A stretch of DNA of 64,000 nt from NCBI GenBank assembly GCA_029379385.1, contig CM055611.1, positions 25,262,092 to 25,326,091 on the forward strand, given 5' to 3'. A program made the translations under genes and the position numbers. Each line of letters opens with the position of its first letter. Positions within the stretch are counted from its first letter, which is position 1. Of the stretch, positions 36,471 through 49,620 are shown piece by piece. The notes beneath the pieces were generated by a model. That model made no database searches. It saw only the letters and a program-made list of their open reading frames with translations, and was not told the origin of the DNA. The stretch comes from Quillaja saponaria. Taxonomy: Eukaryota > Streptophyta > Magnoliopsida > Fabales > Quillajaceae.

Positions 36471-39400
36471 ATGGCAACCATTCCCTTCATTGTGTCTGTT
36501 TTCTTTTATGTACTTGTTACTTCGTCTGTACTTGACATCCTGTTGCTTGCCATAACCAAAGTTCTCTTCTATTGCTTAGAGGAAGAAATCAAGTGGATTG
36601 ATAAAGAATCGGAGATACTGAATGCTCTTTGGAGAGATGTTGATGGTGTGAATCCAGAGGCTAAAGTAGCTGGCCTCACTCTTCAGCTAAACGAAGTGGA
36701 GCAAAAATGGTTGAAATCAACAAGTGACCTGTTTCAGGATGCAACAAATTGCGTTGGAAGGTACAAGAATTTGCGTGAAGGAAGGTATGTTGTCATCCTC
36801 CACAAAATCAAACCAATAATTAACCTAGTCCGGGAAATGAAGCGGATAAAGACAGCAATACAAAGCCACCTTGAGGGGAAGAAAAAAGATTCTATTGACA
36901 TATTTAAAAGACTTGAGAGGTCTAGATCCAAAATTGGAAGCCTAAAGGAGAGACGAGGTCATATTGATGGATATCCTCCTGTTCGAAAATCTGAAGTAAT
37001 TACATCTCTTACCCGAAAAGCAGAGATCCTGTCCACGAGAGAGAACTTGATTTGTGGCATGGATTCAGAAATTCAGTCAGTCAAATTACTAATTATCGTC
37101 CAAGCGTTCCTGAAAGATTTGCACATGCTTCAATTAGAAAGTGAAACAGAAAAAGTCTGGGTGAAACAAGCCAAAGAGATTATTCGTGAAGCAGAATCTG
37201 CCATTGAAAACTTCACAGGTGGAAGACCAAATCAAGTGAGGTGGGTTACAAATTTTTTTTCCTCGCCTTCTTTGTTGGAATAAATGAGATATTTCCTTGT
37301 ATGATATTATCAAAAAGGATGCAGATGCTGTGTCTCAAATAGTATGCCAATTTATGTCACATACATCAAGACATGGACACCAATGATTAACAAAACCTTT
37401 CCAAAAATGAAGAAAAGAAAAAAAAGATAATCCTGTTACTCTCTATTTGTTTTAGGCCATCGTGCACCAGACATTTCCACAAAAAAGAAAAAAATAAATT
37501 CCTGTTACTTTCTTTGTTTTTGGCCTTCATCCTAGTACCAGTAAATGAATTTTTTTTTCGTTCCAAACATTTTATATTTTTACGTGCAACAGGTGGCTTT
37601 CGACTTTTTGTAATTGGAGCGCAAGGCATAAGTTCAAGATGGAGATGAAGCACATTCAAACTAAACTCATTAAACTGCTAGACAGAAAGGATAGATATGA
37701 TTTCAAGTTCATCTACACAGATGCATCAAAATTCCTCCTGGGTCGGCTTCCATTGACACTTCAGGATACAAATATAAATCTTAAGGATATCTCAATTGCT
37801 GTATCCAGACTTTCCACCCGCCTCAGCAATGTACCACTGACTAGGAAGAAGGTCATCGATGAAATCAAACCCCTCTGTGATCAGTTGAAACGCATAAATG
37901 AGCTCCTCAATGATGCTGCTGACGAACTTTTATTTTATTCAAGAAAGCTTTGGTTGCAGCAAGTGAGTAACATTGTTCAAATTGCAGCCGGTTCCATAGA
38001 GTTAGAGGCGTATATGAGAGAAGCTAGGCCAAAGCATTTAATGGTAATTAAACCAATGCAGCGCACTATCTTTCTTCTTGAGAGAATCTTAACAGTATGC
38101 CAAATTGAACAAAAGGAGTCAAGATCGGTGGTCTGTTTGGAAGAGGATGTACAAGAAGTGGTGTTACAACTCACCAGAGGCAGTGAAACTCGTTTGGTTT
38201 CCATTATGGGGATGCAGGGCATAGGTAAGACAACTCTGGCGAAGGAGGTGTATAACCACAGAACTATTCTGCAACGTTTTCCGATCCGTGCTTGGGTGAA
38301 TATAGATGCAGTGAGAAAGCGGTTTCAGCTGATAAAAAATGGAGTTCCTAATCAGATAAGAAATTTCTGGATTGATAAGCTTCGCAACCACTTGGCAAGC
38401 GGTGACCACCTTTTGGTTCTGGACAAAATCTCAAGCACATCTGACTGGGATATGCTAAGAGAAGTGTTAGATAAAAGTCTGAGTAGTTCCAGAAGAAGCA
38501 GAATATTGCTCACAACACGGTATTATAGTAAGTTTATTCATGCTGGAAACAATTTAGTTTATGGGTGTCACTATGTTCAACTACAAACGGAAGAACAGAG
38601 TTGGAAGTTGTATGAGCAGATGCTGACATTACGGAGCAAACGAGTTGATAAATCAAAGGAAAAACTCATTAAAAAGGATGTAGGAAGGTGTGGAGGATTA
38701 CCATGTAGCATTGTATCTCTGGCAGATCAGAATCCTGAGGCTGCTGAGCGCTGGTGCCAATCAGCATGGTTGGAGAACTTGGATCAGAATTTCACTGTCA
38801 GCACTCCAGTTAACAGATCTTCCCCCCAGTCTCGCATCCTGAATGAGGAGAATTCCTTTCTTTTGCGATATCTTTCTTACTCGAGACTCTTCCCCGGAAA
38901 CTTTGAAATTACTGCCAGGAGATTAGTTGCTCTGTGGGTTGCAGAAGGACTTGTGTACGTTGACAACCCAAACAGAATAATAAACAAATATGTTGTTGGA
39001 GATAATCACTTAAACCGTTTGATAAAACGGAACATGATTCAAGTAGTGAAAAGAAAGCTGGATGGAAAAGTTAAGACATGTCGCTTGCCCGGTGTAGTGG
39101 GTGAACTCATCATGCGATATAAAGATATACATCCTCAATACAACATCGACTTGAATGTGCCAACTCTAAACCGGCTTGTCGATAATTATGACAACAATGA
39201 CGAGAGTTTTGAGCATATTCATGGCGTTGACACAAATTCACCAGAGGTTTGGCGTGAATACCGACGTCTTGTTTCCTTCATCTCCACAGACACTCGGGAA
39301 GGGAACAAACCTGGAGAAGATATACACAGCTTTCATAAGAGGGGAATTGCGAATAAGTGCTTTGGAGAGTTGAAGGTACTTGATCTGGAGCGTGTATTCA

Positions 39401-40374
39401 GACCTCAATTGCCCAAAAGCATAGGGAAACTGATTGGACTGACATATCTAAGCTTGAGGTGGACTTATATAGAGGAAATCCCATCAAGCATAGGCAACTT
39501 GTGCAATCTGGAAACTCTGGATTTGAAGCACACTCATGTCCGGAATCTGCCCATTACAGTATGGAAAATGAAGTGTCTTCAGCACCTTTATTTGGAGAAG
39601 ATTTATCGAATTGTGTTTTTATATGAACCAAATACTACTGGTTCCTTGAATAACCTGCAGACATTATGGGGTGCATTCTTGGATGAAAGCAGCCCTTTTC
39701 TGAAGAAGAAGCATTTCTTGGCCATAAGGTACCAGCTGAACAGCCTAACGAAATTGGGATTGACATTCCAGCTGGAACAAGTAAAGCAAAAGGATTTAGC
39801 AAAGTGGTTAGCAAATCTGCAAAAACTTCAATATTTGAGGTTGACTTCAATTAATCATGGGGGTAAACCCCAGGCTCTGCGCCTGGAGCCTCTATCAAGG
39901 CTTCAAAATCTCTACAGCTTGCATTTATGTGGAGATATGGAGAACATATCTTTTTTCTTCCCCAAGAGTTTGACTGACCTTACCTTGTCTGCCACTAGCT
40001 TAAAGAATGACCCAATGCAAGATCTACAGTCACTCCAGAAGCTTAGATCACTTTGTTTATATTCTGATTCTTTCATGGGAGAAAGTATTGTTTGCTCAGT
40101 GAGTGGCTTTCCCCAGCTGAAATTCTTGAAAATAGCGAATCTAAAGGCGCTAAAAGAATGGGATATACAGGAAGATGCAATGCCATCTCTGTGGGAGTTA
40201 GAGATTAGGTCCTGCCACCTCTTGGAGGTTCCCAGTGGATTGAAACATTTAAAGAGACTCCATGAATTGAAGTTAAGCGATATGCCAGGGAAATTCACGA
40301 CCACCATTAGAGAAAATACACATCTAATATGGCGGAGCCTTCACAATCCTCCTGTTGTAACTATCCTATTTTGA
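36471..40374 (+). CDS. Atypical CC-NB-ARC-LRR protein, one intron
   Basis: Intracellular immune-receptor-like NLR of the RPP13/RPP8-like class. Two ORFs (36471-37283 and 37639-40374) are one gene: exon 1 36471-37240, intron 37241-37592 (GAG|GTGGG ... CAACAG), exon 2 37593-40374, giving about 1183 residues. The join restores alignment with the intronless paralogue at 50776 on both sides of the junction. The N-terminus has a hydrophobic segment (about 6-33), then three Rx_N-like modules before the NB-ARC. The P-loop GMQGIGKTT is intact (Lys469). Walker B reads LLVLDKI (Lys535 replaces the second acidic residue), the GLPL site is GLPC (about 625-628), and the RNBS-D-like LFPGNF and LWVAEGLV are present. 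The MHD position reads RLPG. Irregular LRRs follow. It is intact, but signalling by the usual ATP switch is doubtful. Confidence 0.9.
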
Positions 40375-40530
40375 GTATCAGCATTTACACATGACTAGTA
40401 AGCCCCCCTCTACTTTTCTCTTTTCAATTTATGTCCTCTTCAACAATTCTAAATTTTGACATTGTGACAACTGACAATAACCTTTATTCCTTGTCTAACC
40501 TTGGTAGTAATAATGCATTGGACGAGAGCC

Positions 40531-40700
40531 AGTGGATCACATCTCATCTACTATCTGGTTCAGTTGGTTGGCTTTTTTTGGTTTTGAAAGTGCTATCATA
40601 AGTTGTATTTCTTCATGTCGAGGACCTGAGTATATTGTATCTGTTTATACGCAGGTGATTCTGTACCTAGGTTTCTACTCGTCTTTTGTATGTTTCATTG
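40531..40700 (+). repeat. 3' flank shared with the helper NLR
   Basis: Partner of 20188-20360 (see there). It begins about 155 bases after this gene's stop codon, probably in the 3' UTR. The match is conspicuous because the coding sequences belong to different NLR classes. Confidence 0.75.
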
Positions 40701-40988
40701 TAATTTGTGCTCTAAATTTAGTATTTCGACACTTATGCTTTGATGTCAGTATTAGAAATTGGACTTTTCAATTATAATTTTCTTTTTTAGGCACAGTATA
40801 AAATTGAAATTAAAATTTTAAACTCAATTCTCAAACTTGAAAAAAGCTATATATAAATAAAATTTTAAATTTATGGTGTCACATTATCCTATATCATTGA
40901 CCACAACCCATGCAGTGACAAACTCCGCCACCCACCAACAGCTGCCACTCACCTTGAACTTTGTTCATCTATCATTGGTCACCATCAC

Positions 40989-41318
40989 CACTATAAGAAA
41001 ATTACTTATTTATGATGAGCTTGTGGCTGTAGCAGATATACCCATCGTAAATACTATTTTCTGCTACAGTACTTAGATATCGGCTACAGCCCAACTAAAA
41101 AAGTGTAAAATTATATTATCTACTACAAGTATTTACTTTGTTCAAGGATTTAGCACAAAAGCATAATGAAATAGACACAGTAATCCTGAAGTCATATATC
41201 ATTTTTTGTGTTTGTGTATATGCAGAACTTATCTGCGTCTAGTTATCAGATGTAACATGTAGACGCTAATAATTATTTGCCAATTATCGGAGTTTGGCTT
41301 CTAGATGTTGAAAAGCTA
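40989..41318 (-). mobile_element. Terminus of a second CACTA-like element
   Basis: CACTATAAGAAAATTA at 40989 matches the terminus of the element ending at 33448. Subterminal words follow (GCGTCTAG, AGACGCTAAT, CCAATTATCGG). Similar words resume after the LTR-like insertion, at 43300-43345 (GGCAGATGCCAATTTACAGA). Together with the inverse tandem array at 43740-45130, this suggests the element runs in the opposite orientation to the one at 26896. The far end was not found. Confidence 0.6.
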
Positions 41319-43299
41319 TGACACCACGTATGCTATCCAGAGGGTATTATTTAAGTATAAATACTAAATAATCTCAGTATAATGCAGAAGAAATCACTTT
41401 TCTAACATAGTGAGAACCATAAAAGGTAATGCTTAACCTTAAGGGTCATAACACGCACTTGCACAAATGTAAACATAAATTTCCGATAACACCATAAATA
41501 CAAACGGTCGTACGTTCGGATCCTCCTTCATAGGTCCGGATATCACAAACCCTCTGTCAGAAAACTCTTGCACATGTGTGTATGACCCTAACTCTCGTAC
41601 CCAGTGGCACCCAATTGCACTACCATACAGAACTACCACATCTCTATGCAAATCAATTTTAGACACCAGCATATAAAACAATGATACAAAAATCTCAGCA
41701 GATATATATATATACAATTTTTGAAATAGAATGGTGCTCAATTTTTTCAAACTCAGAGATATGCAGTATATGCATGCAATTTACAATTATGAATGCTTTA
41801 GAGTATCTATAGGTTGAGCTAGCCTATCAAGGAATATTCCTGGCCAGATCAGGGCTACTAAATACTCACTGGGTCCGACCTCCTACTAGTTTTGGATCCC
41901 AGACTAGAGGTATGATATACAGCTGCACCTTAACTGCAAGGGCTATCTTGCAATACATGCATAGCACTGACTCTTTAGGGACACAAGCGCCTACATCGTT
42001 GACACCGACCAATCTAAATACATATTGTATAATTATCCTCAGTCACACAACCATGAAAATTTTCACAAATTTCACAAGCATGAGTTTTCATCACAATTCA
42101 TCAAGAATTTCACATACGTACAATGCATGTTCACAATAGAGTTTTAGGAGTAAAAATGATATTTCATATACACACGCACATTGAAAATTCACATTTTCAT
42201 AAGATGCATTATATATATATATATATATATCCACTAGTATCGTTATTACTTGAAATTGAACCACGAATCCTCCTAATAGTCCGCGGGTACACAAAACCAG
42301 CAAGATTTCATCAATTCATCACAAAATCAACACAAAACCAGCATGATTTCAGCATGTATACACAACATAATTTCTACACATCATTAAACCTAAAAAAGAA
42401 TGAACTAAAATCAAGAATTCTCTTACCTTTCCCTCTCAACCTCTCAGCCAAATCCAAAAGTCCTCCTTCCCGTCCCTTGACCCTATATGCAAATGAAGAT
42501 TCCCCTTCTATTTGATCTTCCCTCAGAATTTCAGCCCAAACCGTCCACTCATTTGCAAGTTATCAATTTTTTCTCACACTTCCGCACTTTCACTCTCTCG
42601 GCCAAGAGAATGGCAGAAATGTCTCTTGCAAAACATATATACATATGGGTTGCTTAATAAGAAAGCTGCCTCCACTAATATCTACATGTAATCCTCGGTT
42701 TTGTAGTGAAACCGTGGGTTACATGCATTAAATACATGAGGTTTCTCAATTTTGACTTAAGTCCTCTTGTTTTTTATTTTCAATTTAAATCCTTAATCTC
42801 CCAATTTTATATTTTGAATTTTTTTTTCTTATTAGAATCTAACCTACAATAATCTACAATATCATTCCTAGATTACTAAGTACCTCAATTTAACATAAAA
42901 TAATTTAATCTCCAAGTATTTCACAAATACCTATTTTCCTCAATTAATTCTTAATTTATCATACATGGCCATTATTTTCCATAAAGGTTTTCCTCCATAA
43001 TTAATATCACACTGACATAATACTCATTTTCTATTTCTTTATATTCATTTCCTTCACTAAAAATAATATCAAGGCAAATTTACCTTTTTATCCCATTTTC
43101 ATGCAAAAGCTCATAGACAATTAAATTCTTAGGTTAATAAAATAAAATTTATCATCAAAATATGTAATTTATTCCCTTTTATAACGATCATACATTTTTC
43201 ATATTTAATTCATGCCATAAAAAAAAAAATTATAGTCCTTTTTCAAAACTGGTTATATACTTTACACATCATGTGCAGTTTTTTGGAGATGTTACAAAT
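41319..43299 (-). mobile_element. LTR-like insertion (solo LTR?)
   Basis: Plus-strand ends are TGACACCACG and GGAGATGTTACA; read on the - strand it begins TGTAACATCTCC and ends GGTGTCA. About 1.98 kb, without recognised coding capacity. It interrupts CACTA subterminal sequence. A matching 5-bp target duplication was not evident, so the borders are provisional. Confidence 0.45.
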
Positions 43300-43739
43300 G
43301 CATATGTAGATACAATTGGCAGATGCCAATTTACAGATGCAAATATTATTATTCTTACTTTTTATTTTTTGATTGTTACCTAGACTGGAAAGGACAAACA
43401 CATTTAATTAAAAAGCAGACACAGATTTTGAAAATGATTTATTATTTTTATTTAATTTTTAATATTATACCTGTATAAAAGCTTATTTTATATTTAAGTT
43501 TCAAATTGTATATAAATAAAAAATATATCATACAAAAATCATCATAAGAACGTTTACAATAATTGAAACAAAAAAATACATAAAGCTAAAAATCATCATC
43601 TCCGGCTCGTAAGTCTTCGTCATCTCGAGCTTGATCGTCATCCTAACTAAAATATAAAAGACTGGATGTAGGAGATTTAACTTGAAATAATCAAAATTAA
43701 TAAGTGATGAGTAATACTTAACTTAATACTCATATAAGT

Positions 43740-45130
43740 TGAAACTCTAAACTAAGCAAATCTTTCAAAGTTTTTTGCATCTAAACTAAATGTTTTGCCT
43801 AATATCTTAACTATTGATCTAAATGAATTTTTTTTTTTTATAGGTCTTATTCGTCCCCACGATCGTGCCAGAACTCTCAGAATTTGAAACAAACTTATTT
43901 TTGACCATTTTACCCCCAAACCCAAACTTTCAAAGTTTTTTTCTTCAAACTAAAAAATTGACCTAATATCCTAATTGTTTATCCAAATGAATTTTTATTT
44001 TTTCATACAGGTCTTATTTTCTTCACTGACCTTTTAGTACTCCCGAAATCCGAAACAAACTTGTATTTAACCATTTTGCCCCTCAAACCTAAACTTTCAA
44101 AAAATTTGCCTTGAAATTAAAATATTGTCCTAATATCCTAACAGTTGCCAAATGGATTTTTGTTTTTTTGTACAAGTCTTATTCTTCCCCTAGATTGTGT
44201 TTGTACTCTTAAAATTTGAAACATACTTGCAGTTGACCATTTTGCCGCCCCTTTTGAATCCAAACTTTCAAAAATTTTATCTTGAAACTAAAAGTTCGGC
44301 CTTATATACTAACTGTTGGTCCAAATAGATTTCTATTTCTTATTATAAGTCTATCGTCCCTAAAGTCGTGTCAGTACTATCGAAATCTAAAACGGACTTG
44401 TATTTGACCGTTTTGCTACTTGAACCTAAAGTTTCAAAGTTTTTGTCTTGAAACCAAAAATTTGGCCTAATATCCTAACTTTTGATTCAAATGGATATCT
44501 ACTTATTCCTACAGGTATTATTGGTCTCCATGGTCGTGTCAATAGTCCCTAAATTCAAAACAAACTTATATTTAATCGTTTTTCCAATATAATCCAAACT
44601 TTTAAAGTTTTGCTTGAAAACTAGAGCTTTGCTTAATATCTTAACAGTTAATCTAAATAAATTTTCATTTCTTCCTACAAGTCTTATCCATCCTCACTCA
44701 TGCCGATACTCTTGGAATCCGAAATAGACTTGTATTTGACCATTTTATCCCACAAACACAAACTTTTAGAGTTTTTGTCTTAAAACTAAAAGTTTGACCA
44801 AATATCTTAACTGTTAATTCATATGGATTTATGTTTCTTTTATAGATTTTATTCATCCTTGTAGTCATGTTGGTACTCCCAGAATCTGAAATAGATTTAT
44901 ATTTGAAAGTTTTGCCTTCTGAACCTAAACTTTCAAGTTTTTGTCTAAAAACTAAAAGTTTGACTTAGTATTCTAACCCACCCAAATGGAGTTTTGTTTC
45001 TTTCTACAGGTCTTATTCATCCACAAGGTCGTGCAAATATTTTCAAAATCTAAAATGAACTTGTATTTGACCGTTTTGTATCCAAACCTAAGTTTAAAAA
45101 GTTTTTCACATTTATACTATAATAAACTAA
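43740..45130. repeat. Tandem array, about 166 bp, 8 copies
   Basis: Units carry a GGTCTTATTCATCC-type phrase near 43848, 44006, 44178, 44346, 44516, 44681, 44846 and 45010. Each is followed by CGTGTCAGTACTCC, GAAACAAACTTGTATTTGACC and AAACTTTCAAAGTTTTTGTC variants. Reverse-complemented units match those of the array at 28100-29190. The copies differ enough to show age. Confidence 0.9.
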
Positions 45131-45159
45131 AATTTTGCATTATGAAATTAAAATTAAAA

Positions 45160-46030
45160 TAATATGTACCTCAGATGGTTGAAGTGGTGGTGTTAAAGGT
45201 AGTGCATATGCCTCAGCTTTCTCTTAACTAACTTATGTACAAACTCCATATGTTTTAAAGTGAATCCCAAATGAGATGTAAATGCGGCAAAAGCCATTTT
45301 GGTTTTATGAGCAATGGTGGCAGAAGCTACAGACCCAACTTCACCTAGTACTTACTAGGAGTTAATACAACTCTCAAAGCCATTGATGAGACCCTTCTTA
45401 TTGTAGCTCGCTAACTTCATGAATAGGGTTGGGTCATTGAAAGGGGACTCAACTAATGTAACAATACTTTAATGATGGCCAGTGGTAGATTGACCCATCT
45501 TCACCTTTGAAGGTTTAAAATTCCTTGCAAATGAAAAACAATTGGGTTTACAATTAGTCAAATATGTAATTAACCATGTTGACCAGAAATAACTATGTTA
45601 TTAACTAGGTCACTAGACTTTCTCTTACAAGTGTAGTCGAAAATCTCAATAATCGTAGGTTTTTGACCTAACTCTTTCTTGTGTATAAAAAATATAAAAC
45701 AATATTACTTAAAAAAATTTAATAGAAATTTATAACTAATATTTCTTAAATAAAATAGTATTAACTAGTCATTTATGGTGAACAACTGCATTGACGAAGT
45801 TAGTTACATGGTGAATAAGCTCACCACCTGCTTGTCTATTCTCTACCATCATCCTCAAGCGCCTCTAGAAGTCAGGGCTCCCCCCTCTCTTAGCAAAATA
45901 ACTCCGACTAATCTTGTAGGATCCAATCTAGGCGCCCATCCTCTTTCCAAACTAGCGAGCCTGATATTTACTTTCGACTTAAATCAAAAAGCGTATTCTA
46001 GAACACATCGGTGCATTTATTCCCAACCAT
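45160..46030 (-). pseudogene. Unidentified transposon coding relic
   Basis: The - strand holds open stretches such as SVASATIAHKTKMAFAAFTS (about 45270-45330) and VESPFNDPTLFMKLASYNKK (about 45390-45450). They look protein-coding but are broken by stops. I do not recognise the family. The position next to the tandem array in an inverted CACTA-like element suggests element-encoded protein. Confidence 0.35.
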
Positions 46031-46032
46031 TG

Positions 46033-49000
46033 TGTCACACCCCTCACAGAGGCATGACTGGCCGAAGGGTTGGATAATCAAACCTCCGTAATCCTGAATT
46101 CAAATCAAAGTAATAACCATGAATCTTGAGTAAATAAAAAAATAAAAGTTTTTATAAAATAAAAATTTGCAGTAAAAGTTTGTTTTTCTGAACCAATTAG
46201 CAACTTACAGCAAAGTTATATAACATATTTCAAAATACCACAAATAAGTTTTTTCTAATTTCATACAATAACATAAGGACAGATGTCTAGCCTATTACAT
46301 CATGCCAAATTTGACATTCCACCACTTAAGTGTGACTGCAAACTTTCATCCTTAACTTCAAGTATGAGATCCTGAAAAATACCTTGCCGTACTTTGTCGG
46401 CAGGTCATAAACTCGGCGACACCATATATTGAACTCCTGAAAAAAATATTATCCACAAAAGGGATGAGTCCTACAGACTCCATGAGTGAAAAATCGTACC
46501 CAAAGGGTACTAGCATCACTCAGCACAAACGTATAACATATATATTAATCTCATATAACATTGTTCATATCATAACTCACGTTACATGTATACATGATAA
46601 TCATCATAAAGTCACAATTTACATGATTCACGCTATCACAAATCAATCAGATAAATAATATCAAACAAAGCAACCAAAGGGCCAACGAGTGACCCAGCCC
46701 CGCACAATAGTATCACCCCCTACCGGGCATTTACGCGCCTGCACAACAAATTAATCTCCATACACAATCTATCCTACCGGGGCTGAGCACTTAATTTAAA
46801 AAAATATTCATCAGAATCAGGATTTCTCATGCTTTTAAATCAGGGTATCCTAGGTGCACCTGGATCTTAATTTCAGAGATAAAAAAATCATTTTCCAGAA
46901 AATGTTCACGAGTTGGCCCTTATCAATCACAACCAATGTCAAACACAGCCATCAATCTCAAATAAACATAATTCAAATAAATTACTGAAGTACTCTACTA
47001 ACTTATTTTCCATATATCATGCATATTCAAATAAACATATAATCACACGTATTAATCTAGCCCCTAAAGGCAGCAATTAACCACTCACCGTATTATGAAT
47101 TACATTCCTCACTCAATCCTCGAATTCACGTGTCTCATCTGGTCCACTTTAAAATCCAGAACTGAAATTCATAATTTCAAATAATATTTAGTTCATAAAC
47201 GTTATTGTTATACTCTTTTACTTACTAACTTATATCTCAACTTATATAGATTTATTTATGTAAGTTCTCCTTTAAACTATTACATGTTAATTAATATGGA
47301 TTAGACTTTAGGTGATAATATTAATAATGAAGAGGCATTTTAAATATCTTGACAAAGCATATGGTAGGAGGAACCATTAGAAAATAATAGAAATCATTTA
47401 GTAAGTTAAAAATGTTAAAGCTGTCCAAACTTGAGGTTTGGACCAGTGTCCACTTTAACGGTCATATTTTTCTCCAAGAAACTCCGAATCCAGTTCCGTA
47501 AAATTTATAAAATACTAGACACATGTAAATTTATTTTGGTATATCATTTGTAATTTTTACATATGTATATCAATACAGTTTATTGTTTGAAATTGCATCA
47601 AATTATGCAACACGTAAAATTTTTGACAGCTTTGACCTTATCTTAGTTAATTGAACATAACTTTCTCTAGGAAAAACGAAATCCATTTCCGTTTGTTGGG
47701 TTGATTAATAGACAAGTATATCTATCTTTATTATTTAGAAAATTTTCCTAAAATCTATCTTGAACCCACTCAATTTCTTATATGAACCAAAAACAGAAAA
47801 GTACGAATCCTGCCTGACCTAACTGGAGTCTAACAGCTATAACTAACAACATACTTGGAATAAGGCTAGGAAATTTTGCAGACAAGATGTCAAGACTATG
47901 AGCTACAGTTTATATTTTGAACTCTTCATTTAATTATACTCCAAAGATACTCGAAATACTGAATTTATTTTACCCACGAAATCTGCCCGTACATCCTTCA
48001 AAACCACTTAACTCTCCTTTGTTCATACCATTACTCACCAAAAGCTTCAATTTAGATGCCCACTAATTGGAAACCCACGGTCAGGTTAATAAAACAGAAG
48101 AAAGATTAGCAAGCCTCCTAATTAATTCAAGCTTTTTATTTCCAATAATTAATTACAACTATTGTATGTATTTCTTGTTCTAACCTTTGTTTACGTTTCC
48201 AATTCTTACCAACACTCTAAGTATATGTTTAATTAAAAAGGATTCTTAACTTAGCTTATTTATTCAAGACTCACGGATTGAAGAGTTTTATGTATACTCT
48301 TATTGTTTGCCATGATTAGCTTAACCAAAAATCCCACCATTCCATTTCTTATTAACCAAGTAGGAATAAGGAAAACACAATAGAGTTGCTGCCCCAAAAC
48401 AGGGACAGCAACCTTAAACAGAAATTTATACTTACTTTGGCTATTAAACATCCCAATTTGGAGCTGTTAAAACCATGCCTTTAACACAATGCCCCCACAC
48501 CCATGAATTGTTTGGAAATGTGAATCCAGCTGCTGCCATAAAACCAGACAGCTTCATCCTTCTACACGGCCAAAACCAGAAGGTATCCTCCTTGGTTGCA
48601 AGGGTGGACAGCAGCTAGAGATTTTTGGAGCTTGCATAGACAATGAACACGGCAAGAAGTAGAGCTAAGTTAGGTGTTATGGAGGTGACTGTCATGAAGG
48701 GGTACATGGCCACAGCATGGGAAAGCAAGAACAAGTAAGCTTGGTGAAAACAGAGCAAGAAAAGGAAAAGCGAGGCGGTGGAGGTGTAAAAAAATCTGGC
48801 AAGGAATTCTCTAGAGAAAGAAGGCGGCTGCATAGCTAAAAGAAAGGAGAGTAAAGTAAAAAAAATCAAAAGTAACTTTTAAGGCCAAAGTTATTTGTAA
48901 TTTGTGGACAAATATTGCATCCAGGTGTATATATATTCATTATTTCCATACCAATTACTTTAGTTCACAAGTATAATTTACTTATAAAATTTATACAAGA

Positions 49001-49192
49001 AAATAAATAAAATTTTGAATCACTCAATAATGTGATAAATTTAATCTTTGCATTCTGTACTTATATGTATATAGATTCGCACACATTAATCACAACAATT
49101 TTTACGCACAACCTTCCAACGCGTACGAAAATATATCAGGTTATAATAGTACAAACATTCTAACACGTATATTAAATTATCGGGTTATAACA
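46033..49192 (-). mobile_element. Large LTR-like insertion (about 3.2 kb)
   Basis: The + strand ends are TGTCACACCCC and GGGTTATAACA; on the - strand it starts TGTTATAACC and ends GGGTGTGACA. It is flanked by CATTG (46028-46032) and TATTG (49193-49197), a 5-bp duplication with one mismatch. No recognised ORF. The size and TG...CA ends fit a solo LTR of a gypsy-type element. Its insertion splits the coding relics at 45160-46030 and 49210-49620. Confidence 0.55.
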
Positions 49193-49209
49193 TATTGCAT
49201 TGAACACAT

Positions 49210-49620
49210 CTTAAGATGCAGCTTTTTCCTCTGGAAGGAGCTTACATTGTCTCTACACCTTAAATTATAAAAGAAAATCAAATTGTCACTAATTTAACAA
49301 CATATTAAAATAAAATTAAACCTTATATATATAATTGTACTTACCATAAAATCATTATAGCAACAGTCATTAGTCTCCTCAGGAAACTTTTGATAGTGGA
49401 AGATCAAACCTGAAAGGTGTTTCATGACAATATCGAAAATGGTAGTGTCCACCTTCTTGTCCTTATATTTTTTGTTTTTTTGTTTTGCTTTACAAGAGTT
49501 AGGTATTAAGCCCCCTTTGGTTTGTATTGATTTGATTTTACCAATAAGGGTAACATTATGGCCTTCTTTCTAAAAATAAAAAGTCGTTGCTCCCTTGTAT
49601 TTTAGATTTTTTTGATAGGC
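49210..49620 (-). pseudogene. Unidentified coding relic, probably transposon-encoded
   Basis: The - strand reads KVDTTIFDIVMKHLSGLIFH and FHYQKFPEETNDCCYNDFM around 49350-49460, with intron-like AT-rich borders. No family is recognised. It is probably the upstream part of the relic at 45160-46030, separated by the LTR insertion. Confidence 0.3.

Noticed and set aside
37241..37592. Frameshift or premature stop breaking the NLR at 36471 into a pseudogene
   Set aside because: GT-AG borders in correct phase restore collinearity with the paralogue at 50776.
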